Shown piece by piece: positions 1-5,127 of a DNA stretch of 5,253 nucleotides; within the stretch, counting starts at the first letter, position 1, and the number at the start of each line of letters is the position of its first letter. The notes beneath the pieces were generated by a model, which was not told the origin of the DNA, made no database searches, and was given only the letters and a program-made list of their open reading frames with translations. The DNA lies in the NCBI GenBank assembly GCA_026982915.1, contig JALWQU010000168.1, forward strand, positions 7,676 to 12,928, read 5' to 3'. This stretch comes from Candidatus Altimarinota bacterium. Lineage in GTDB: Bacteria > Patescibacteriota > Gracilibacteria > UBA4473. A program made the position numbers and the translations under genes.

Positions 1-84
1 TAAACATACTAAGAACCAAAATGTAAAATAATTTTCTAACATATTAATCTTAAGGAAAGCCTGATAAATTCAGCTGACCAAGAA

Positions 85-93
85 ATTATAGCA
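85..93 (-). promoter_or_regulatory. Possible extended -10 promoter element
   Basis: On the minus strand the sequence TGCTATAAT matches the extended -10 consensus (TGnTATAAT) perfectly. It lies just after the stop of the DUF2442 gene and would drive something leftward, outside the window. No -35 is recognisable 16-18 bases upstream, and chance matches are common in AT-rich DNA. The rest of 1-99 shows no gene and no terminator. Confidence 0.25.
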
Positions 94-99
94 TAAATA

Positions 100-336
100 C
101 TAAACAGGAATGGATTTTTCATACAACAATACCGGATCAAGATCTAACTGATTATCCCATTCAATAGAATCGAATTTTTTGTGAACGGTATTAAATAATT
201 TTTCATTTTTTAGTTCTGAGAATTTTCCATAAGAAAAGTATGGAGCCACATCAAAAATACGCTCTTCATTATTATCAAAACTTAATTTAAGGTGATAATT
301 TTTTTGTGGTAATACGGAGACTATTTTATGGTACAT
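100..336 (-). CDS. DUF2442 domain protein, second gene of a DUF4160-DUF2442 pair
   Basis: A 78-residue protein that spans a whole DUF2442 domain and nothing else. Family signatures visible are the FD[N/D] turn near residues 20-22, FDV at 28-30, the PY..G.F pattern at 32-39, IEW at 58-60 and the diagnostic DLDP..LY at 65-72. The biochemical function of DUF2442 is not established. Its ATG shares one base with the TAA stop of the upstream DUF4160 gene (TAATG), so translation is probably coupled. No Shine-Dalgarno sequence is visible before it. Small paired DUF4160/DUF2442 genes recur in many bacteria and look like a toxin-antitoxin-type module, but that role is inference. The family call is secure and the function is unknown. 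The gene ends in TAG. Confidence 0.9.
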   Translation of the reverse strand: MYHKIVSVLPQKNYHLKLSFDNNEERIFDVAPYFSYGKFSELKNEKLFNTVHKKFDSIEWDNQLDLDPVLLYEKSIPV

Positions 337-602
337 TATCGGAGTGGATCAATTTTAAAAGGTAGTTCCCCATTTTGAGCTAAGGTCCAATCGGCTAATA
401 ATTCTTCTTTTCGGAGTTCCGCCCAGGCGAGAACTAGCTTTTTTTGTTTGTTTGGTAGTTCTCCTTCAGAGATACTGGCTTCTTTGATATCTACCACCGC
501 CGTATCATCTTGATAATACACATGAAAATGTGGAGGATTATGCTCTCCTGGAGCACAATACATACGAATAATAATACCGTTGAACATACAAATTGTTGGC
601 AT
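336..602 (-). CDS. DUF4160 domain protein, first gene of a DUF4160-DUF2442 pair
   Basis: An 88-residue protein matching DUF4160 over its whole length. It starts with MPTI, has the short FNGIIIRMY strand, then the hallmark H-x-PPHFH histidine cluster at residues 21-27. After that come an acidic/hydrophobic strand (AVVDI), a G-x-LP at 47-50, and the helix with LAWAEL and EELLADW around residues 58-72. The His-rich cluster looks like a metal or nucleic-acid active site, but no activity is established. It heads an operon with the DUF2442 gene, overlapping by one base. A strong promoter (TTGACC, 17 bases, TATAGT) ends six bases before the ATG and there is no Shine-Dalgarno, so the mRNA is probably leaderless. 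A toxin-antitoxin or regulatory pair is plausible but unproven. Confidence 0.9.
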   Translation of the reverse strand: MPTICMFNGIIIRMYCAPGEHNPPHFHVYYQDDTAVVDIKEASISEGELPNKQKKLVLAWAELRKEELLADWTLAQNGELPFKIDPLR

Positions 603-608
603 ACTTTG

Positions 609-637
609 ACTATAAAGATTCTTAATCCCTTGGTCAA
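609..637 (-). promoter_or_regulatory. Promoter of the DUF4160-DUF2442 operon (leaderless spacing)
   Basis: Minus strand: TTGACC at 637-632, a 17-base spacer, then TATAGT at 614-609. Five of six bases match consensus in each box. Only six bases (CAAAGT) separate the -10 from the ATG at 602, so a start about seven bases downstream coincides with the A of the start codon. There is no ribosome binding site in the interval. Confidence 0.75.
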
Positions 638-674
638 ATATTGATAAAGGGGGTAATTCCCAAAATCCTGTGCT

Positions 675-724
675 AAAAAAAACATTTCGAACGGGGTTGG
701 TCTCTTTTGTGCTGTGTTCGAAAT
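675..724 (-). terminator. Intrinsic terminator-like hairpin downstream of the transposase remnant
   Basis: On the minus strand, ATTTCGAAC (724-716) pairs perfectly with GTTCGAAAT (692-684). The stem is followed after one G-containing base by eight T residues (682-675). The 23-base loop is long for a terminator. It lies between the transposase remnant's stop at 752 and the promoter of the DUF4160 operon, where a terminator would insulate the two. It may instead be the subterminal palindrome of a decayed insertion element. Confidence 0.5.
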
Positions 725-751
725 TCTACACACTCCGTCTGACGATAGGTA

Positions 752-1208
752 CTAAAAAGTCTTAAGTTTTCCTGACAAAAAATCCATAATGGTAGTCTGG
801 TTGGGAGGTTTGGGAGATTTTCTGTGAACGACATTTTCGGGAATGATGGTTCGAAGAAAAATAAGAAAAGAATAAGAATTAGCCGTCCTAGTGTAGGTTC
901 TTTGGAATTTTAGGTAAGCATTGCAAATTTGTACAATAGCCTGCTTAGCTATTTTTTTGGTGTTCAATTTTACGGTTTGGAATAAGAATTCATTCAAAAG
1001 CGTGGCAAAGTGCATCAAACTAACTAGATTTTGGAACTTTTGGAATTTCAAAACACGAATTTGTTCCAGACTTAACCCGGTTTTACATCCGTCCGCTCAA
1101 AAAACGCTGAATTAAGTGCTTCCTATTTTGAGCAGTTCCGTTTCTAATGATTTTAAGGATTCCTTGTAATTCATCGGCTCTCTTGGTAAGTTTTTCATTG
1201 TAGAATAG
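752..1208 (-). pseudogene. C-terminal remnant of an IS4-like DDE transposase, frameshifted
   Basis: Two overlapping open frames together resemble the end of a DDE (IS4-family) transposase. The upstream frame, 1208 to 1083, encodes about 40 residues including RKHLIQRFLSGRM and then stops at TAA. The second frame, 1096 to 752, encodes about 114 residues beginning near GLSLEQIRVLKFQKFQNL. This matches the conserved block after the catalytic Glu in such transposases (G-LE-x-[IF]-RV-[RL]-x-[FL]-x-x-[FI]-QNL). Omitting one T near 1085 joins the two frames into a continuous GRMKTGLSLEQIRV. The DDE aspartates and most of the catalytic domain are absent. A full transposase of this type is roughly 350-450 residues, so this is a truncated relic. 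The C-terminal tail ends QTTIMDFL..., then KLKTF and TAG. The exact IS family is uncertain. Confidence 0.5.
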
Positions 1209-1256
1209 TTAGTTTATTAGTTTAGATTATAAAAATCTGACTATTCTACTTTTTTT
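1200..1256 (+). repeat. Long inverted repeat with 3' T-tract (terminator-like or element end)
   Basis: GTAGAATAGT (1200-1209) is perfectly complemented by ACTATTCTAC (1240-1249). Three further pairs, one of them G-T, extend the stem to 13. The loop is 24 bases. Seven T residues (1250-1256) follow on the plus strand, giving an intrinsic-terminator shape, but no plus-strand gene precedes it. The palindrome sits exactly where the transposase homology begins, so it may mark an element boundary or a deletion junction. Confidence 0.5.
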
Positions 1257-1439
1257 GTATTTTCTTTCCACCTTTGTTGTGTTGTACTTCAAACAGAAGG
1301 GAAATTTAGGGGGGGATTTTATTTCGATCTTTTGGGGAGAAATTTTTTGGCACGGCATAGCTCTCTATCTTTTCGTTTTACGATGCTCCATTGCTTCCCA
1401 GCAAAATACTTCAATATTTCTTTCAGTATCTTTTTTCTA
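1257..1439. other. Stretch with no recognisable gene
   Basis: Six-frame reading gives only short, T-rich or low-complexity peptides with no family signature and no ribosome binding site. A run of seven G residues is present near 1308-1314. This is probably decayed mobile-element DNA between the two remnants. Confidence 0.4.
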
Positions 1440-1661
1440 AAATGCCCAAAATGTATTGTACCTCCTACCCGAATAGAGGAAACTTTCGAAAAAGCATGGG
1501 AAACACTTCAAGTCCTTCATGATGTAAAAGATATTTTAACACCAACTGGTGACTTCGAACTAAAAAAACGAATCCTAATTTCGCTTGCTTCGAACCTAAA
1601 AATTTACAAAGACCGAGTAGAAATAGAATAGAAGAAACCCTTTGATAAACTAGCACAAAGC
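1440..1661 (+). pseudogene. C-terminal remnant of a large serine recombinase, with in-frame stop
   Basis: From about 1464 the plus strand encodes RIEETFEKAWETL followed by GDFELKKRILISLASNL and KIYKDRVEIE, then TAG at 1629-1631. The pattern GD-[FLY]-E-x-K-[KR]-x-IL-x-x-L-x-SNL followed by a K-D/x-V-x-I-x strand is the C-terminal end of large serine recombinases (resolvase/recombinase families), common in Patescibacteria and their phages. In that family the strand is normally followed by a KPF motif. Here the motif KKPFDKLAQS is present in the same frame immediately after the TAG, so the stop appears to be a nonsense mutation in an already truncated gene. The catalytic serine domain and a recognisable recombinase domain are missing upstream. 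An ATG-initiated frame begins at 1332, but its first 36 or so codons show no homology. Even without the stop, the frame would run into the tRNA terminator. Confidence 0.6.
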
Positions 1662-1686
1662 AATGTTTCTAATTTAATGAAACGTC

Positions 1687-1709
1687 AAAAAAATGGCATA
1701 AAACACCAT
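1687..1709 (-). terminator. Intrinsic terminator of tRNA-Asn
   Basis: On the minus strand ATGGTG, a short T loop, then ATGCCAT form a seven-pair stem including two G-T pairs. It runs directly into seven T residues (1693-1687). It begins 11 bases after the tRNA CCA end, the expected position for a tRNA terminator. Confidence 0.65.
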
Positions 1710-1720
1710 CTAAATGAATT

Positions 1721-1795
1721 TGGCTCCCGGGGTCGGATTTGAACCGACGACCGAATGGTTAACAGCCATTTGCTCTACCACTGAGCTACCCGGGA
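1721..1795 (-). tRNA. tRNA-Asn (anticodon GTT), CCA encoded
   Basis: A complete cloverleaf of 75 bases including CCA. The acceptor TCCCGGG pairs with CCCGGGA, with discriminator G. The D arm is GCTC-AGTGGTA-GAGC. The anticodon arm is AATGG-CTGTTAA-CCATT, with anticodon GTT. The variable loop is five bases, and the T arm is GTCGG-TTCAAAT-CCGAC. The 3' CCA (1723-1721) is present in the DNA. It has its own promoter and terminator, and is transcribed divergently from the thyA-family gene. Remnants of two different mobile elements lie immediately past its 3' end, so this tRNA end looks like a hotspot for insertions. Confidence 0.97.
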
Positions 1796-1825
1796 TTCTC
1801 AAAATGTATAAAAAAATACTTATAA

Positions 1826-1853
1826 AATATAAGAACATTTTTTATAGTGTCAA
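1826..1853 (-). promoter_or_regulatory. Promoter of tRNA-Asn
   Basis: Minus strand: a perfect TTGACA -35 (1853-1848), a 16-base spacer, and TATATT (1831-1826). The predicted start near 1819 leaves a leader of about 24 bases before the tRNA, which is a normal arrangement. Confidence 0.7.
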
Positions 1854-1863
1854 AAAATATTCT

Positions 1864-1892
1864 TTGTTATTTGCGGTAATTATCAATACAAT
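1864..1892 (+). promoter_or_regulatory. Promoter of the thyA-family gene (leaderless spacing)
   Basis: Plus strand: TTGTTA (1864-1869), a 17-base spacer, TACAAT (1887-1892). Exactly six bases (TTCAGC) follow before the ATG at 1899, so transcription should begin at the start codon. No purine-rich Shine-Dalgarno precedes the ATG. The geometry is the same as for the DUF4160 operon promoter. Confidence 0.65.
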
Positions 1893-1898
1893 TTCAGC

Positions 1899-2732
1899 AT
1901 GAATGAATTTGATCATCAATACCAAAATATTTTAAAAGATATTATGGAAAACGGATACGCTGAAAAAAATGAACGAACGGGGCATATCTGCAAAAGCCTT
2001 CCGGGGATCACCATAAAACTTGATCTTGCGAAAAGTTTCCCGCTTTTAACCCTCCGACAGATTCCCCTCAAAGTTTTTATCGCGGAACAGGTCTGGTTTC
2101 TTATGGGGAAAAGGAACCTCGACTGGTTACAAGATTTTACAAAAATTTGGGATGACTTCGCCGAAGAAAATAACTGTGTCGAAGCGGCTTATGGATACCG
2201 TTGGCGAAAACACTTTGGTCGAGATCAACTTTTAGGCCTTATCGAATTACTACAGCAAGACGCGTCCTCTCGGCACGGTGTTATCCTCATGTGGGATCCT
2301 GCCGATGACGGACTTTCTAGTGGTACACAGAAAAAAAATGTGCCCTGTCCCTATACTTTTACGGTCCAAATTATTGGCGGAAAACTTTGCCTGCACCTGG
2401 TTGTTCGATCCAATGATATGATGCTCGGAAACCCACACGATACCGCTGGATTCGCTCTTCTGGCACATATTATGGCTGAAAAATTAAAGGTCCCCATGGG
2501 ATTCTTAACGGTCTCTATTTCAAATGCCCACATATACGATATTCACTTTGATCAGGCGCAGTCAATTATCGACCGTCAGCCAACGCATAAACCTATTGAC
2601 TTCAAGTGTCCCAAAGACGCTTTAGATAAAGCCCAATCAGGGGATAAAGAGCTCGTTGAAACGATTTTCCAGTCATTGAAATCACAATACCACCCACAAG
2701 CAAGTTTAGGACGGATGAAAATTGTTTTGTAG
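1899..2732 (+). CDS. thyA: Thymidylate synthase superfamily protein with Asp at the dUMP/dCMP-discriminating position
   Basis: A 277-residue member of the thymidylate synthase/dCMP hydroxymethylase family, a little longer than the 264-residue E. coli ThyA. Such enzymes transfer a one-carbon unit from methylene-tetrahydrofolate to C5 of a pyrimidine deoxynucleotide in the cytosol. Active-site equivalents that are visible: R26 (ERTG), E63 (AEQVWFL), W84, YG..WR near 98-103, R125, catalytic C150 in VPCPYTF, R170-S171-N172-D173, and H211/Y213 in AHIYDIH. The Asn that reads the uracil ring (E. coli N177) is Asp here: LGNPHD, D181. The Cys-to-Asp spacing of 31 equals the Cys-to-Asn spacing in E. 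coli, so the alignment needs no gap there. Other changes are R127 to His, H147 to Pro and Q151 to Thr (E. coli numbering). Fold and family are secure. Whether it makes dTMP, 5-methyl-dCMP or hydroxymethyl-dCMP is open. No folA lies adjacent. The gene ends in TAG. Confidence 0.9.
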   Translation: MNEFDHQYQNILKDIMENGYAEKNERTGHICKSLPGITIKLDLAKSFPLLTLRQIPLKVFIAEQVWFLMGKRNLDWLQDFTKIWDDFAEENNCVEAAYGYRWRKHFGRDQLLGLIELLQQDASSRHGVILMWDPADDGLSSGTQKKNVPCPYTFTVQIIGGKLCLHLVVRSNDMMLGNPHDTAGFALLAHIMAEKLKVPMGFLTVSISNAHIYDIHFDQAQSIIDRQPTHKPIDFKCPKDALDKAQSGDKELVETIFQSLKSQYHPQASLGRMKIVL

Positions 2733-2741
2733 ATTTTTTCG

Positions 2742-2757
2742 GCAAGACTTTTCTTGC
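2742..2757. repeat. Short perfect hairpin between convergent genes
   Basis: GCAAGA, a four-base loop, TCTTGC: a perfect six-pair stem in the 24-base gap between the convergent thyA-family and gmk genes, touching the gmk stop codon. Neither strand has a T-tract after the stem (the T run lies upstream on plus), so it is not a canonical intrinsic terminator. It may still act as a bidirectional 3' end structure. Confidence 0.35.
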
Positions 2758-3359
2758 TATTGGTACGAAGCAATAATCGCTTCAGCATCCACAATAAGTC
2801 GTTCAATTTCCCCATCATAAGACTTTAAAATGTGGTCATAAATAGGCGCCTTTGCGACTTCTTTTTGGACGGATTCCATTCTTTTTTCTAATTCGGTATC
2901 CGTTATGGGAGCTCGATCACGAATCCGTTGTGCGAGAATATCGAGTGATTCGGCTGGCATAAGGAAAATGGAAACATAATCTGCTCGATCAAGTATTTCA
3001 CGAGCCTGCGTAAACCCCTGTACATCAAATTCACGAACAACCGTCTTCCCTTCTTTTATCGGATCTAGCAAAGGTTTCTTTAGCGTTCCATATCGGTTTC
3101 CCCCATGCACAATCGCGTATTCCAAAAAATCACCCGCTTCAATTTTTTTATCAAAATCATCTTTATCAATAAAATAATAAGTTTCCCCTTCTTTCTCGCC
3201 TGGTCGTGGTTTTCTCGTGGTACAACTAGGCGGAAAAACCCAATCAAGATGCCTTTCCCGAAGAGCGTTAATAAGCGTTCCTTTACCGACTCCTGACGGA
3301 CCCGAGACAAAGATTATTTTCCCTCTTTTAATCGTTAACGCTTTATTCTTGGGGCTCAT
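2757..3359 (-). CDS. gmk: Guanylate kinase
   Basis: A 200-residue guanylate kinase (E. coli enzyme 207), which phosphorylates GMP/dGMP to GDP/dGDP using ATP in the cytosol. Visible motifs: the P-loop GPSGVGKGT at residues 20-28; the GMP-binding stretch [11 protein letters not shown] at 46-55 with YYF at 61-63; FLEY at 78-81; RYGT at 89-92; DVQG at 112-115 ending the core strand; and lid arginines in QRIRDRAP near 144-151. Everything needed for activity appears present. ATG at 3359 is preferred. An in-frame TTG at 3368 would add three residues, and neither has a convincing ribosome binding site. It follows the LTD-PKD gene by 53 bases on the same strand with no terminator or clear promoter between them, so co-transcription is likely. 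The gene ends in TAG. Confidence 0.95.
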   Translation of the reverse strand: MSPKNKALTIKRGKIIFVSGPSGVGKGTLINALRERHLDWVFPPSCTTRKPRPGEKEGETYYFIDKDDFDKKIEAGDFLEYAIVHGGNRYGTLKKPLLDPIKEGKTVVREFDVQGFTQAREILDRADYVSIFLMPAESLDILAQRIRDRAPITDTELEKRMESVQKEVAKAPIYDHILKSYDGEIERLIVDAEAIIASYQ

Positions 3360-3412
3360 GATTACCAAAAAACTACTTATTTTCTATTTTTTATCAAGAC
3401 TTACCAATACTT

Positions 3413-5083
3413 TTAAAATTCCTCTACAAAAGCCCATCCAATATTTTTGTGTAACCATTGCTGTTTTCTGGAAATAACCGGAGTACTTGCTGTCTCTATT
3501 TTCGGCGGATCAAAGGAAGACCTTGGCACAGGTGGCTTTTCTATTTCTTTCCAAAAGGACGCCGGGGCTTGGGCTAAAAAATCATCAAAAAAGTTTTCAG
3601 GCGCCACTTTCTTCGATTTTGGATTAAGCAGTTCTAAGACCTTTGCCTTCCCCTGTTTGGTAGAACCACCAGATCGAGAGTTCCCCGCATAACGGACCGG
3701 TTTATCCACCACCTGAAATATCTGCTCTACTCGATCAGAAGCCCCACTAAAATCCGTGATAGTAAGGACTACTTTATAGGTTCCCAGCTCATTAAGCTTA
3801 AAAGATGGAGGATTTGGAGCGGTTGAAAAAATATTATTTTCCAAAAGCCACTGATAGGTTTTTATATCTTTTGGACCATCTGGGTCAGTTGAATTTTCAC
3901 CCGTAAGATTGACGGAAAAAGGAGCCACTCCCTGAACATTTCCCGTATTCTGAACCGTAATAACCGCCGTAGGCTTTTGATTTTGTAAAATATTGGGAAG
4001 CCCTGGACTCCCGTTGAAATGTCTAAAAAAATCGTTTTTAGTATTCGTATCCGCAAAAGTCGTAACACGCGCCATCGACTCATTCGCAATGAGATCGTGT
4101 ATTTCAATACATTCTGACGACCAATTGAGGCTATTTTTGGCAACACGCTTTGCTTCTGTGGCGCTAAGTTTTTCGTCTTGATAACAAACAAAATCCTCCG
4201 TTGTTTCGTAGGAAGTATCCGAAAAAAGAATCAGTTCAACCGTTCCCGACCCACTAGAAAGCCCTGATTTAGCACTGGAATAAAGGACATAAGGCGCTGT
4301 ATTTTTGACAATACCCGTCGTGTCTTTCCCCACATACAGCGTTATGAACTGATCTGGAGAAACCCAAAAATCGCTATCAAAATAATAAAGCGGTGTCCCG
4401 TTATGCTTGATTTCTAAATACTTGAGATTGATTTTCGATGGTCCCGATTTCACGTATATTTCTATAAAATCACCGCCTTTTTCCGAATCACGATCAGGGC
4501 TGATTTCGGAAACAAGCAATTCAATCGTCGCCGGGTCAGAAGGTAGCTCATTATTTTTACGACCCTTTGTGTGTTGAAAAAAAGAATTTCCATCATTCCG
4601 GAAAATAAGCGGATACACCTTTTGTAAAACCGATTCCCAATTAAAAACCTCACTGTATTTGTAGGCCGAGCGTGTCCCTGATTTGCCCTTTGGGTAAGTC
4701 ACCTGACTTAGTACCTGATCATCAGCATCCGAAATTGTGATCGTTGCCCCGTCATTGGCAAGGGAAACAGGCGACTTGGTCCAACTAAAATATAAGGGCT
4801 CAGGCGCCGTAAAAGCCAAACTCTCCTCCGTAAACGGATCGGTTGTCAAAAGCGTCAGCCCCGCCGGCATAATAAGGGCTTCTTTTACGGTTTTTATCGT
4901 CTTGGTTGTTTTTCCGTTTGAAATCTTCCACTGAGCTATATCAATAGGCGTTTTAGAGTTAACAGTGAATTCAAACCATTCTTCCTCTGAACCCACCTTA
5001 AAAGGCTGAATTTCCGTAATTTGCACCTCTTGTGCCAGCACAAGACTCGGAAGCACTAAAATAACAAACCCTATTTTTTTCAT
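3413..5083 (-). CDS. Secreted lamin-tail-domain (LTD) and PKD domain protein
   Basis: A 556-residue exported protein. Residues 1-17 form a Sec signal peptide (MKK, a hydrophobic core, then VLA before Q18), with no lipobox Cys. Residues about 19-160 form a first LTD-like beta domain (ITEIQPF....EWFEFTV, then LANDGATITISD). Residues about 186-345 form a second (LLVSEISPD....DFIEIYV, then SGTVELILFSD) with the protein's only two Cys, C300 and C325, well placed for a disulfide. Residues about 370-460 form a PKD domain (PTAVITV, GVAPFSVNLTGENSTDPDG, YQWLLEN, LGTYKVVLTITD). The last 95 residues are basic, then Pro-rich, without a membrane anchor or sorting motif. Such LTD/PKD proteins are frequent cell-surface or extracellular proteins of Patescibacteria, with adhesion or substrate-binding roles presumed but not shown. 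The ATG at 5083 follows AGGGGG by only two bases, a strong but very close Shine-Dalgarno. Confidence 0.85.
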   Translation of the reverse strand: MKKIGFVILVLPSLVLAQEVQITEIQPFKVGSEEEWFEFTVNSKTPIDIAQWKISNGKTTKTIKTVKEALIMPAGLTLLTTDPFTEESLAFTAPEPLYFSWTKSPVSLANDGATITISDADDQVLSQVTYPKGKSGTRSAYKYSEVFNWESVLQKVYPLIFRNDGNSFFQHTKGRKNNELPSDPATIELLVSEISPDRDSEKGGDFIEIYVKSGPSKINLKYLEIKHNGTPLYYFDSDFWVSPDQFITLYVGKDTTGIVKNTAPYVLYSSAKSGLSSGSGTVELILFSDTSYETTEDFVCYQDEKLSATEAKRVAKNSLNWSSECIEIHDLIANESMARVTTFADTNTKNDFFRHFNGSPGLPNILQNQKPTAVITVQNTGNVQGVAPFSVNLTGENSTDPDGPKDIKTYQWLLENNIFSTAPNPPSFKLNELGTYKVVLTITDFSGASDRVEQIFQVVDKPVRYAGNSRSGGSTKQGKAKVLELLNPKSKKVAPENFFDDFLAQAPASFWKEIEKPPVPRSSFDPPKIETASTPVISRKQQWLHKNIGWAFVEEF

Positions 5084-5092
5084 AACCCCCTA

Positions 5093-5121
5093 TCAATAGG
5101 TATTTTCTCTGATATTGACAA
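5093..5121 (-). promoter_or_regulatory. Possible promoter of the LTD-PKD/gmk transcript
   Basis: Minus strand: TTGTCA (5121-5116) is a good -35. After 17 bases comes TATTGA (5098-5093), a weak -10 matching only three of six positions. The predicted start would leave just a few leader bases before the ATG at 5083. Confidence 0.35.
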
Positions 5122-5127
5122 TAGGTA
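5094..5127 (-). repeat. Pair of 9-base direct repeats over the LTD-PKD promoter region
   Basis: TACCTATTG (minus strand) occurs at 5127-5119 and 5102-5094, 25 bases apart. One copy overlaps the putative -35 and the other the putative -10. The downstream copy also forms part of a CCTAT-CA-ATAGG palindrome (5089-5100). This arrangement would suit a repressor or activator site, but two copies are weak evidence. Confidence 0.3.

Noticed and set aside
491..733. An 80-residue minus-strand open frame overlapping the start of the DUF4160 gene
   Set aside because: It covers the DUF4160 promoter and part of its coding region in another frame, has no family resemblance and no ribosome binding site, and its Cys/Ile-rich half is the antiframe of DUF4160.
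713..740. TTCGAAA within 713-732 looked like the T-loop of a tRNA fragment or att site
   Set aside because: The flanking bases do not form a T stem around a seven-base loop and no other tRNA arms are present.
1083..1208. Possible programmed frameshift rather than a pseudogene
   Set aside because: No slippery heptamer or downstream stimulatory structure is seen at the junction, and the upstream piece is only about 40 codons, preceded by a stop, so a truncated relic is simpler.
1255..1440. A 61-residue plus-strand open frame, Phe/Leu-rich and superficially like a membrane protein
   Set aside because: The hydrophobicity comes from T-rich DNA. There is no ribosome binding site, no conserved pattern, and it sits between two pseudogenes.
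1714..1902. A 62-residue plus-strand open frame ending at the thyA-family start
   Set aside because: It is translated from the reverse complement of the tRNA-Asn gene (the familiar spurious GVGFEPTT-type peptide) and the promoter region.
3862..4191. A 109-residue minus-strand open frame inside the LTD-PKD gene
   Set aside because: It lies wholly inside the LTD-PKD coding sequence in a different frame. The host frame has clear LTD and PKD domains, so this is a shadow.
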